Origin: Microbulbifer hainanensis | Lineage (GTDB): Bacteria; Pseudomonadota; Gammaproteobacteria; Pseudomonadales; Cellvibrionaceae | Length of the DNA stretch: 41,228 nt | Reading direction: 5' to 3' | NCBI RefSeq assembly: GCF_014904735.1 | Contig: NZ_JACZCR010000035.1 | Span: 1 to 41,228 of the forward strand | Shown here: one piece after another, positions 7,876 to 15,742 of the stretch | Layout of the letters: each line of letters starts with the position of its first letter | Position numbering within the stretch: position 1 is the first letter of the stretch | Notes under the pieces: model-generated | Seen by the model: the letters and a program-made list of their open reading frames with translations, nothing else | Told to the model about the DNA's origin: nothing | Databases searched by the model: none | Position numbers and translations under genes: made by a program

Positions 7876-9237
7876 TCAGTCGTCCAGCAGCGCCTTCACC
7901 AGTTCGCCGGCCCGGCGCCAGTCCACCTGGTCAATATGCTCGATGTCTTCGGACAACTCGGACAGAATCAACTGGTTTTTCTCTCCTATCCGCTGCACCT
8001 CGGCGTAGGGCAGCTGGTGGAACATCACCATGGAATAGCGCGGCGTAAAGTGGTCGGGAAAACGCTTTTCCAGTTCGAAGCCGATGGCCTTCTTCAGCAG
8101 GAACTTCGGATCGCGCACCGAGTTGCGCATTTCGACATAGTTTTCCAGTGCCATATCGGCGATGGCGTTGGCATCGGGAATGCGCGTGTCGCTGTATTGA
8201 GTGAAGATCTTCTGCCAATTGCCGGCTTCACACTGCATCAGTTCGTTGAGAGCAGCGCAGTCCTCGAATCCGCAGTTCATGCCCTGGCCATGGAAGGGAA
8301 CAATAGCGTGGGCCGCGTCACCCATTAAAATCGCCCGCTCGTCCAGGTTCCAGGGCGCACAGCGCACGGTGCCCAGATGCCCGGTGGGGTTATCGAAGAA
8401 ATCTTCCAGCAGGCCGGGTATCAGTGGCAGCACATCGGGGAAGTAATGCTGGAAAAAGTCCCGCACATTCTCCGCTGTTTTCAGCGAATCGAAACTGGGC
8501 CCGTCGGCTGAATGCGCCGGCAGGAAGAGGGTGGCGGTAAAACTGCCGTCCAGGTTCGGCAGGGCAATCAGCATAAAGCCGCCGCGGGGCCAGATATGCA
8601 GGGCGTGCTTTTCCAGTTGGAAGCTGCCGCCGGCACCGGCAGGGATTTCCAGTTCCTTGTACTGGTGGTCAAGCGGCTCGACGGATTCCTGCCAGTGACC
8701 CGCCGCTAACGCGCTACCCATCAGCGCGCGGCTGCGGGAACCGGCACCGTCGGCACCGATAAAACGGCTGAAAGTGACAGACTTTTCATCGCCACTTTCG
8801 CGATCGAAAAAGGTCGCCTGCCGGCCGTCAAAATCGATATGGCGCAGCTCGTGCTGAAAGTGAAATTTGACCTTGCCCGTTTCTTCGGCGGCATCCAGCA
8901 GCAGGCTGTTGAGCGCTCCGCGGGATACGGAGTAAATCACCTCTTCCGGCTTCTGCCCGTAGGGCTGCAGGTTGGCACCGCCATCACCGTCGTGAACCAT
9001 TCGCCCACGCATGGGAATCAGTAGCCGTGATACCCGTTCCATCAGCCCCAATTGCTCCAGTGGGCGGATGCCGCGGTTGGCAAGCGCCAGGTTAATGGAG
9101 CGACCGGCGGAGATATCGTGTCTGCGCAGGTCCGGACGTATTTCAAACACGTCCACATCAAAGCCCTGGCGGGCGAAGAAGCTTGCGGCCATGGCGCCGA
9201 CCAGGCCACCGCCCGCCACTACAATCTTTTCTGTCAT
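7876..9237 (-). CDS. kmo: Kynurenine 3-monooxygenase
   Basis: A 453-residue flavoprotein hydroxylase. It has the Rossmann GxGxxG motif (IVVAGGGLVGAMAASFF, Gly9-Gly14) ending in the acidic residue of DVFEIRPDLRR. The second FAD motif GDAAHAIVPFHGQGMNCGFED lies near residue 308, and an R-x-x-Y-SVSRGALN segment typical of KMO near 97-110. KMO uses NADPH and O2 to convert L-kynurenine to 3-hydroxykynurenine. The C-terminal helices (EKRFPDHFTPRYSMVMFHQLPYAE) match the KMO family and set it apart from generic PHBH-type hydroxylases. It is the last gene of the nine-gene operon, 30 bp after kynU, with AAGG as Shine-Dalgarno. Being promoter-distal, it may be expressed less than the dioxygenase section. 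Confidence 0.95.
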   Translation of the reverse strand: MTEKIVVAGGGLVGAMAASFFARQGFDVDVFEIRPDLRRHDISAGRSINLALANRGIRPLEQLGLMERVSRLLIPMRGRMVHDGDGGANLQPYGQKPEEVIYSVSRGALNSLLLDAAEETGKVKFHFQHELRHIDFDGRQATFFDRESGDEKSVTFSRFIGADGAGSRSRALMGSALAAGHWQESVEPLDHQYKELEIPAGAGGSFQLEKHALHIWPRGGFMLIALPNLDGSFTATLFLPAHSADGPSFDSLKTAENVRDFFQHYFPDVLPLIPGLLEDFFDNPTGHLGTVRCAPWNLDERAILMGDAAHAIVPFHGQGMNCGFEDCAALNELMQCEAGNWQKIFTQYSDTRIPDANAIADMALENYVEMRNSVRDPKFLLKKAIGFELEKRFPDHFTPRYSMVMFHQLPYAEVQRIGEKNQLILSELSEDIEHIDQVDWRRAGELVKALLDD

Positions 9238-9267
9238 CGGAAAACCTTTTGATTCTGCCCGTGCAAG

Positions 9268-10548
9268 TTACTCGTTGCAGGCCGCGGCCAGTAGATCCAC
9301 AAAGCGGTAGACGTCTTCGAAGCTGTTGTACAGCGGTACCGGCGCTATGCGAATCACGTTTGGCTCGCGCCAGTCGCAGGTAACGCCATTGTCCTCGAGG
9401 CGTTTGTGCAGCTCGCGCCCGCTCAGGTGTTTGGCGTCGCAACACAGCGACAGCTGGCAACCCCGCTGTTGCGGGTCGAGCGGAGTGATGATGTTGATGA
9501 ATTTCCCGGTACGCTGTTCCAGCAGGAATTGCAGGTAGGCCGTCAGCTTTTCCGATTTGTGGCGCAGTGGCGCCATGCCGCCCGCCTCCTGGAAAATATC
9601 CAGCGAGGCACGGATGGCGGCCAGGGACAGGATCGGCGGATTGGAAAGCTGCCAGCCCTCCGCGGTGGGGATGGGCTGAAAGCGATTTTCCATGCGGAAG
9701 CGGCTTTCCTTGTCGTGGCCCCACCAGCCGGCGAAGCGCGGCAAAGCTGTGTCGCTGGCGTGACGGCGGTGTACAAAGCAGCCCCCGACCGAACCGGGAC
9801 CGGAGTTCAGGTACTTGTAGGAGCACCAGCAGGCAAAGTCCACCTGCCAGTCGTGCAGCTGCAGCGGCACATTGCCCACCGCGTGGGCCAGGTCGAAGCC
9901 CACGCAGATACCGCGGGTCTGCGCGAGCCGGGTGATGGCTTCAATATTCCAGACTTGCCCGGTGTAGTACTGCACACCCGGCAGCAGCATCAGTGCGATT
10001 TCGTCACCCTGTTCGCGGACCAGGGTTTCCACGTCTTCCTGGCGGACCAGCTCTTCGCCCTCGCGCGGCTTGACTAGCAGCATACCGTCTTCAGGGTCGA
10101 TGCCGTGAAAGCGCAACTGGCTCTCCACCGCGTAGTGATCGGAAGGGAAGGCGTGGTCCTCAATGACGATTTTGTAGCGCTCACTGGTCGGACGGAAGAA
10201 GGTCACCATCATCAGGTGCAGGTTCGCGGTGAGCGAGTTCATCACCACCACTTCGTCAGCGCTTGCGCCGACTAAAGCCGCGGAGGATTCGGCGAGAAAT
10301 TCGTGGTAGGGCATCCAGGGATGGTCGCCGGAAAAGTGGCCCTTCACTCCCAGAGTCGCCCACTTGTCCAACTCCGCGGTGACATAGTCGCGCGCCCGTT
10401 TGGGCTGCAAGCCGAGGGAGTTGCCACACAGGTAGATTTCCGGGCTGCCGTCACTTTGACGGGGAAAGTTGAATTCATCGCGGAAGCGCGCCAGTGGGTC
10501 GTCCCGATCCAGTTGTCTGGCGAACTCCAGGCCTGTTTCGAATTGCAT
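9268..10548 (-). CDS. kynU: Kynureninase
   Basis: A 426-residue fold-type I PLP enzyme. The PLP lysine is Lys245 in WCSYKYLNSGPGS, and the pyridine-nitrogen aspartate is Asp219 in GFDLAHAVGN. FPSDHYAVESQ and YLCGNSLGLQPK are kynureninase hallmarks. It cleaves 3-hydroxykynurenine to 3-hydroxyanthranilate plus L-alanine (or kynurenine to anthranilate). With kmo next to it, and the operon containing the 3-hydroxyanthranilate branch and no anthranilate branch, 3-hydroxykynurenine is the likely substrate. It starts 43 bp after the cyclase gene, with AGAGAG upstream of ATG. Confidence 0.95.
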   Translation of the reverse strand: MQFETGLEFARQLDRDDPLARFRDEFNFPRQSDGSPEIYLCGNSLGLQPKRARDYVTAELDKWATLGVKGHFSGDHPWMPYHEFLAESSAALVGASADEVVVMNSLTANLHLMMVTFFRPTSERYKIVIEDHAFPSDHYAVESQLRFHGIDPEDGMLLVKPREGEELVRQEDVETLVREQGDEIALMLLPGVQYYTGQVWNIEAITRLAQTRGICVGFDLAHAVGNVPLQLHDWQVDFACWCSYKYLNSGPGSVGGCFVHRRHASDTALPRFAGWWGHDKESRFRMENRFQPIPTAEGWQLSNPPILSLAAIRASLDIFQEAGGMAPLRHKSEKLTAYLQFLLEQRTGKFINIITPLDPQQRGCQLSLCCDAKHLSGRELHKRLEDNGVTCDWREPNVIRIAPVPLYNSFEDVYRFVDLLAAACNE

Positions 10549-10591
10549 ACTGCTGAACTCTCTATTGTTATTTTGCGGACTTCAGTTCGGG

Positions 10592-11422
10592 TTATTCCGC
10601 CACCTCGAGCGGAAACAGTACCGGGCGGCTGGGGGCTGCATCGGTTTTAAATGGGGGAATCTGCAGGTTAAGCAGGTAGAGGCCGTCGGCAACGCTGTCC
10701 GGCACAAATACCATTTCCGTCACCGTGCGCTGTTGCCTGGCGCCGGCGTTGATGTGATGGCTGCCGGCGTCGATATTCCAGAAACTGTGATGATTGGCCA
10801 ACAGGCCCTCGTCAAACATCTTGTCAATGCTGGGGAAGTCCACCAGCAAATGGTCGAACTCCAACAGCAGGGCCATGGCCTCGCTGGAGAAAAATACCGG
10901 CGGTGGCCCGCTGGCCGCATCCGCATAGGCGCGTGAGAATTTCTCCTCGCTGTTCGGCAGGGTGCGAATGACGATGGCGCCGCAGTGCTGTGCGTCCGGC
11001 TGTTCGGCCAGAGCTTCGCCGAGGCGCCGCGCGCTGATGACCAGGTCGCCCGGCTCCGGGTTAGGTGAGTAATGTTCGCTGCAGACCCCCAACGTCTCCG
11101 GTTCCAGGCTGATTACCGCACATGGCAGCAGCAACGGGGACATCAGCTCGCCCACCGGTATCAGCTCATCGACGATATGACTGACGGATTCTGTATGGGT
11201 GCCGTTGCAGTGCGGCACGATGGTCAACTGCGAGACATTGCAGCTGCCGCCGCGGCGGGTATCGCCGACGAAACCATCCGCTTCCAGCGCCGTGGCCGAA
11301 GCGACGGGGGCACCAAAGTGATTGGGCTGCTTGCCGTCGAACTCCAGCGGTATCGCAAGGCTCACGGCTTTCTCGCTTTCCGCCCGGTAAACAGCTCCGT
11401 TCAGTTCAAAGGTAAGTTTCAT
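10592..11422 (-). CDS. Cyclase-family metal hydrolase, probable kynurenine formamidase
   Basis: A 276-residue protein of the cyclase/KynB superfamily. The metal-binding signature is [12 protein letters not shown] at 71-82 (His71, His76, His82), a variant of the canonical HxGTHxDxPxH with Glu for Asp. A later [10 protein letters not shown] segment also fits the family. Its operon partners point to N-formylkynurenine formamidase, which releases formate and kynurenine. It is longer than the about 210-residue KynB of Pseudomonas and diverges in sequence, so another ring-opening or amide hydrolase step in the lower pathway cannot be excluded. The ATG overlaps the ACMSD stop as ATGA, indicating translational coupling. 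Confidence 0.75.
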   Translation of the reverse strand: MKLTFELNGAVYRAESEKAVSLAIPLEFDGKQPNHFGAPVASATALEADGFVGDTRRGGSCNVSQLTIVPHCNGTHTESVSHIVDELIPVGELMSPLLLPCAVISLEPETLGVCSEHYSPNPEPGDLVISARRLGEALAEQPDAQHCGAIVIRTLPNSEEKFSRAYADAASGPPPVFFSSEAMALLLEFDHLLVDFPSIDKMFDEGLLANHHSFWNIDAGSHHINAGARQQRTVTEMVFVPDSVADGLYLLNLQIPPFKTDAAPSRPVLFPLEVAE

Positions 11423-12459
11423 CTGGCGGCCTCCGTCAGTGAGCCTGAGTTACAGAACTGCTTCTTTTCCAGCCCGAGCCATTCCAGTGCGGAACCGTGC
11501 AGCAGGCGTGCCTTGGTGTCCTCTTGAAGTACCATGGACTTGATCAGGCTGCCGGGCTCGAGTTCGCCGAGGGGAAAGGGGTAATCGCTGCCCAGTGCAA
11601 TGCGTTCCGGTCCCGCCAGATCGAGCAGGTACTTGAGCATCAGCGGGTCGTGCACTAATGAATCAAAATAGACTCTCTGCAGGTATTCGCGCGGGTTGAT
11701 ACCGTTGTCCACAGCGCACAGATCCGGGCGCACATTGAAGCCGTGTTCGATGCGACCGATGGTGCTGGGGAAGGCGCCGCCGCCGTGGGCAAACGCCACA
11801 CGTAGTTTTGGGAATTTCTCCAGTACGCCGCCGAAGATCATCGAACAGATGGCCCGCGAGGTTTCCGCCGGCATGCCCACCAGCCAGGGGAGCCAGTATT
11901 TGGGCATAACTTCCCGCCCGGCCATCTCCCAGGGGTGGACGAAGACCGCCGCACCGAGTGACTGCGCCGCCTCCCACACCGGATACAGGTTTTCGTCGCA
12001 CAGGTTCCAGCCGTTGACATGTGAGCCAATCTGCACGCCAGCCAGGCCGAGTTGTTTGATACAGCGCTCCAGCTCACTGACCGCCAGTTCCGGCGCCTGC
12101 ATTGGCAGGGTGCCGAGACCTACGAATCGTTGCGGCTGGGCTGCAACCACACCGGCGATATGGTCGTTCAACAGCTTGGACAGATCGAGCGCGTGTTCGG
12201 ACTTGGCCCAGTAGCTGAACATCACCGGCACCGTAGACAGTACCTGTACGTGTACGCCGTGCTGGTCGCACTCGCGCGTGCGCACATCCGGATCCCAGCA
12301 GTTGCTTTCGATTTCGCGGAAAAACTTGTCGTCCTGCATCATGCGCGCGCAGCCGCACTTGTGGTGATCCAGATGAATGAAACCGCCATAACCGTAGCGC
12401 TCTTTCAGGTTTGGCCAGTTTTCCGGCAGTATGTGGGTGTGAATATCGATAGTGAACAT
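11419..12459 (-). CDS. nbaD: 2-Amino-3-carboxymuconate-6-semialdehyde decarboxylase (ACMSD)
   Basis: A 346-residue amidohydrolase-fold decarboxylase. Zinc ligands are visible at the expected spacing: His7 and His9 in [11 protein letters not shown], His175 in VHPWEM, His225 in AHGGGAFP and Asp292 in GSDYPFP. This pattern closely matches the characterised Pseudomonas enzyme, and [10 protein letters not shown] and [22 protein letters not shown] are ACMSD-typical. It decarboxylates ACMS, the unstable ring-cleavage product, to 2-aminomuconate 6-semialdehyde, diverting carbon from spontaneous cyclisation to quinolinate. It starts 10 bp after the dioxygenase stop and overlaps the downstream cyclase gene by 4 bp. 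Confidence 0.93.
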   Translation of the reverse strand: MFTIDIHTHILPENWPNLKERYGYGGFIHLDHHKCGCARMMQDDKFFREIESNCWDPDVRTRECDQHGVHVQVLSTVPVMFSYWAKSEHALDLSKLLNDHIAGVVAAQPQRFVGLGTLPMQAPELAVSELERCIKQLGLAGVQIGSHVNGWNLCDENLYPVWEAAQSLGAAVFVHPWEMAGREVMPKYWLPWLVGMPAETSRAICSMIFGGVLEKFPKLRVAFAHGGGAFPSTIGRIEHGFNVRPDLCAVDNGINPREYLQRVYFDSLVHDPLMLKYLLDLAGPERIALGSDYPFPLGELEPGSLIKSMVLQEDTKARLLHGSALEWLGLEKKQFCNSGSLTEAAR

Positions 12460-12469
12460 GACGACATAC

Positions 12470-12991
12470 CTACTCGCCGGGCAGCGGCATCAGGTGGCCG
12501 CAGTTGTCACAGGTACGGTTTTTTACCGAACTGAAAAAGCGGTCGAATACCGGGGGGAAGTCCTGCTCAATATTGCGCAATTTGAAGAACTCTTCGTACA
12601 GCAGGTGGTTGCACTCATCGCAATACCACTGCAGTCCGTCTTCTTCCTGCTCGGTGCGGCGTCGCTCGATGACCAGGCCCACGGTATCGGCGAAGCGCTG
12701 CGGTGAGTGGGGTACTCGCGGCGGCAACAGGAAGATTTCCCCCTCGCGGATGGGAATGTCCACCACTTCTCCATCCTGGATGGTTTTCAACAACATATCC
12801 CCTTCCACCTGATAGAAGAACTCGGGGCCCTCGTCCACATGGTAGTCCTTGCGGGTGTTGGGGCCGCCCACCACCATGATGAAAAAGCCCTGTTCCTCGA
12901 ACACCAGTTTGTTGCACACCGGGGGTTTCAGGTGTTCACGGTGTTCCTCGATCCACTTGTGGAAATTAATCGGGGGCGCGAGTCTATTCAT
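12470..12991 (-). CDS. nbaC: 3-Hydroxyanthranilate 3,4-dioxygenase
   Basis: A 173-residue cupin dioxygenase. The Fe(II) ligands are His51, Glu57 and His95 ([12 protein letters not shown] and PRVPHSPQR), and the substrate arginines are Arg47 and Arg99. A second, rubredoxin-like iron site is present at the C-terminus: Cys124/Cys127 and Cys161/Cys164, as in bacterial HAO. It opens the ring of 3-hydroxyanthranilate to ACMS using O2. The ATG at 12991 was chosen over an in-frame upstream Met because the protein family begins [14 protein letters not shown] and AGGAG lies about 7 nt before it. It sits between the RidA-like gene (23 bp upstream) and ACMSD. Confidence 0.96.
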   Translation of the reverse strand: MNRLAPPINFHKWIEEHREHLKPPVCNKLVFEEQGFFIMVVGGPNTRKDYHVDEGPEFFYQVEGDMLLKTIQDGEVVDIPIREGEIFLLPPRVPHSPQRFADTVGLVIERRRTEQEEDGLQWYCDECNHLLYEEFFKLRNIEQDFPPVFDRFFSSVKNRTCDNCGHLMPLPGE

Positions 12992-13014
12992 GTTTCTGCT
13001 CCTGGCCGGTACCG

Positions 13015-13428
13015 TTAAATGGTGGCGATGCATTTCAACTCGATGGCGATGGGAGTCGGAAGGGAGAGAACTTCCACCGTGGTTCTGCAGGGCTGGTTGT
13101 CTTTGAAATACTCTGCGTAAATGGCGTTGTAGGTCTTGAAGTCGTCTTTCATATTAGTCAGGAAGACGGTGACGTCGACCAGCTGACTCCAGCTGGAACC
13201 CGATTCCTCGAGAATTGTGCGCACGTTGTCGAAAACGGAGCGGCACTGGGCGGCGATGTCGTAGCTGGCGATCGCCCCGGTGCTGCTCAGGGATACTCCG
13301 GGAATTTCCTTACTGCCACGCACACGGGGACCGACGCCGGACAGGAACAGCAGGTTGCCGACCTTGCGCGCGTGCGGGTAGAGGCCGACGGGCTCGGGGG
13401 CCTTCTTGGATTCGATGGGATTGCTCAT
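13015..13428 (-). CDS. RidA-family protein, probable 2-aminomuconate deaminase
   Basis: A 137-residue YjgF/YER057c/RidA-fold protein, with [20 protein letters not shown] at the N-terminus and the subunit-interface segment [18 protein letters not shown] in the middle. It ends in [24 protein letters not shown], where the RidA-family Arg and terminal Glu are kept. In the Pseudomonas 2-nitrobenzoate and 3-hydroxyanthranilate pathways a member of this family (NbaF/AmnD) hydrolyses 2-aminomuconate to 4-oxalocrotonate and ammonia. Its place between the semialdehyde dehydrogenase and dioxygenase genes supports the same role. A generic enamine/imine deaminase (RidA) function is the alternative. GGAG precedes the ATG. 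Confidence 0.85.
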   Translation of the reverse strand: MSNPIESKKAPEPVGLYPHARKVGNLLFLSGVGPRVRGSKEIPGVSLSSTGAIASYDIAAQCRSVFDNVRTILEESGSSWSQLVDVTVFLTNMKDDFKTYNAIYAEYFKDNQPCRTTVEVLSLPTPIAIELKCIATI

Positions 13429-13487
13429 TTATTCTTATCTCCAATCCGCTTTTTTTTGTTTCTGGCGCCGTTGATAGACGCGTTTAT

Positions 13488-14945
13488 TCAGCCGTAGTCG
13501 ATACAGACATTTTTTGGTTCTGTGAAAAAACGCAGCGCTTCCCAGCCACCCTCGCGGCCGACGCCGGAATTTTTCACGCCTCCGAAAGGCGTGCGCAGGT
13601 CCCGTTGCAGCCAGCAATTTATCCAGACGATGCCGAAATCCAGGCGGCCGGCAATGCGGTGGCTGCGACTCAGGTTTTCCGACCAGATAGAGGTGGCCAG
13701 GCCGTAGCTGGTGCCGTTGGCCAATTGCACTGCTTCCTCTTCGCTCTCGAACGGCTGGATGGTGGCGACAGGACCGAAGATTTCCTGCTGGTTGGTCTTG
13801 CAGCCGATCGGCAGGCCTTCGATCAGCGTGGGTTCCACGAAAAAGCCATCGTCACAGCGACCGCCGACCTGTCGCTGCCTGCCGCCACAGAGAATTTGTC
13901 CGCCCTCGGCCCTGGCTGTGCCGACGGCATTCAGCACCTTATGCATATGCGCTTCTGACACCAGTGCGCCCTGGTCGACTTCGGTCAGTGGGTCGCCGAT
14001 GCGCAGTTTCGCAATCCGCTGCAGCAGTGCCGCTTTGAAGTCGGCGTAGATGGATTGCTCTACATAGATTCGCGAGCCGCACAGGCAGATCTGCCCCTGG
14101 TTGGCGAAGGCGGAGCGCATCACGCCGTCCAGGGTCTTTTCCCAGTCGCAGTCTGCAAACACCAGCGTCGGATTCTTGCCGCCGAGTTCCAGTGACAGTT
14201 TCTTGAATTGCGGCGCGGCTTCGGCGGCGATACGGGCGCCGGTGGCAGTGCCGCCGGTAAAGGAGATCGCCTTGATTTTCGGGTGTGCGACGATGGCGCT
14301 GCCGATGGTATTGCCGCGGCCGTGCAATATGTTCAGTACGCCGGCGGGCAGGCCGGCTTCAATGCAGGTTTCGGCGAGCATCGCTGCGGTTTTCGGTGTC
14401 ACTTCCGACGGCTTGGCAATAACGCAATTGCCCGCTGCCAGCGCCGGGGCAATCTTCCAGGTGAACAGGTACAGAGGCAGGTTCCACGGCGAGATACAGC
14501 CGACAATGCCCAGCGGCGAACGCAGCGTATAGTTGATCGCACTCTCGCCCATGGCATGGGACTCGGACGCGAACTGGGTAATCGCGCGGGCGAAGAAACG
14601 GAAGTTGTCCACCGCGCGTGGTATATCCACCGCGCGCGCCAGTGACAGGGGCTTGCCGTTGTCCTCGCATTCTGCCGCGGCGAATTTGTCCAGATCGCGC
14701 TCGATCAGCTCGGCCACTTTTTCCAGATGGCGCGCGCGGGCAGTTATGTCCATGGCGCGCCAGCCTGGTAGGGCATCTTCCGCGGCGGCCACTGCAGCCT
14801 GCAGGTCCTGTTCGGAGGCGTCGACCAGTTGCGAATAGACCTTGCCTGTTGCCGGGTTGATGTTGTCGAGCAGCGTGGCTCCCTCGCCGGGTGCTACCAG
14901 CTCGCCACCGATATAATTGCGGATCAGGCTGCCGGTTGCGGTCAT
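13488..14945 (-). CDS. 2-Aminomuconate 6-semialdehyde dehydrogenase
   Basis: A 485-residue NAD-dependent aldehyde dehydrogenase (ALDH8-like). Visible are the catalytic Cys287 (FANQGQICLCGSR), general base Glu254 (LELGGKNP), oxyanion Asn155 (SPWNLP) and the cofactor motif FTGGTATG. It oxidises 2-aminomuconate 6-semialdehyde to 2-aminomuconate. The ATG at 14945 overlaps the SDR stop as TGATG; a GTG nine bases upstream is an alternative start inside the SDR gene. The gap of 59 bp to the RidA gene is the largest inside the operon. Family membership is certain. Substrate rests on the neighbours (dioxygenase, ACMSD, deaminase) and on similarity to NbaE/AmnC. Confidence 0.92.
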   Translation of the reverse strand: MTATGSLIRNYIGGELVAPGEGATLLDNINPATGKVYSQLVDASEQDLQAAVAAAEDALPGWRAMDITARARHLEKVAELIERDLDKFAAAECEDNGKPLSLARAVDIPRAVDNFRFFARAITQFASESHAMGESAINYTLRSPLGIVGCISPWNLPLYLFTWKIAPALAAGNCVIAKPSEVTPKTAAMLAETCIEAGLPAGVLNILHGRGNTIGSAIVAHPKIKAISFTGGTATGARIAAEAAPQFKKLSLELGGKNPTLVFADCDWEKTLDGVMRSAFANQGQICLCGSRIYVEQSIYADFKAALLQRIAKLRIGDPLTEVDQGALVSEAHMHKVLNAVGTARAEGGQILCGGRQRQVGGRCDDGFFVEPTLIEGLPIGCKTNQQEIFGPVATIQPFESEEEAVQLANGTSYGLATSIWSENLSRSHRIAGRLDFGIVWINCWLQRDLRTPFGGVKNSGVGREGGWEALRFFTEPKNVCIDYG

Positions 14946-15733
14946 CACAGACACCCGGTCCTGCCGCCATCCACCGGCAAGTTGACGCCGCTGATATAGG
15001 AGGCAGCGGGTGAGGCGAGGAAAGCCACAGCGTTTGCCAGTTCGTGGACTTCACCGAAGCGGCCGAGGGGGATGGCCGCCTTTTCTGCGGCCTCCACTTC
15101 CTCGCGCGACTTACCCTGTTTTTTCATCTTGTTTTCGATGATGCCTTCCAGGCGCACTGTAGCGGTCGCGCCCGGCAATACATTGTTGACCGTAATGTTG
15201 AACTGCCCCAGCTCGTTCGCCAGTGTCTTGGCCCAATTGGCAACGGCGCCACGAATGGTGTTGGAGACGCCGAGACCGCGCAGTGGCTGCTTCACGGAAG
15301 TGGAAATGATGTTGATGATGCGGCCGTAACCCGCCGCCTGCATCCCCGGTAACAGCGCTTGCACCAGTGTCTGGTTGGTGATCAGGTGGAGGTTGAAAGC
15401 GTCGATATACGCCTGTGGATCGGCTGCATGGGCGGGACCGGGTGCCGGGCCGCCAGTATTGTTGATGAGAATTTCACAGGCACCCACCTCCCCGACGTGG
15501 GATTCGACGGCCGCCTTGACCTGGCTCGGGTCGGAGAAATCGGCGACCAGCACCCGGTGATCCTGTCCGGCGGAGTTGTCGAGGGCTTCCCTGACGGCCT
15601 CGAGTTTGGCGCGGTCGCGGGAAAACAGTGTGACGGACGCGCCCAGCTCTGCCAGCTGTTCCGCGCAGGCCCTGCCGATGCCCTGACTGGAACCGCATAC
15701 CAGTGCCCGCTTGCCGGCCAGATTCAAATCCAT
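14945..15733 (-). CDS. Atypical short-chain dehydrogenase/reductase with altered catalytic motif
   Basis: A 262-residue Rossmann protein of SDR fold. The nucleotide-binding GxxxGxG is intact (GSSQGIG, Gly14-Gly20), NNTGG replaces the usual NNAG (91-95) and the C-terminal SYISGVNLPVDGG is normal. The YxxxK catalytic pair is absent: the aligned positions read S157-N-T-I-R161, with only the preceding Ser144 kept. A recognised atypical SDR subgroup lacks the canonical tetrad, so this may be a binding protein or use different chemistry. The start at ATG 15733 is set by AGGAGG five bases upstream, which itself overlaps the end of the ThDP gene. Its role in the pathway is unknown. Coupling to the ThDP gene upstream and the dehydrogenase gene downstream implies a pathway role. 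Confidence 0.85.
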   Translation of the reverse strand: MDLNLAGKRALVCGSSQGIGRACAEQLAELGASVTLFSRDRAKLEAVREALDNSAGQDHRVLVADFSDPSQVKAAVESHVGEVGACEILINNTGGPAPGPAHAADPQAYIDAFNLHLITNQTLVQALLPGMQAAGYGRIINIISTSVKQPLRGLGVSNTIRGAVANWAKTLANELGQFNITVNNVLPGATATVRLEGIIENKMKKQGKSREEVEAAEKAAIPLGRFGEVHELANAVAFLASPAASYISGVNLPVDGGRTGCL

Positions 15734-15742
15734 GCTCACCTC

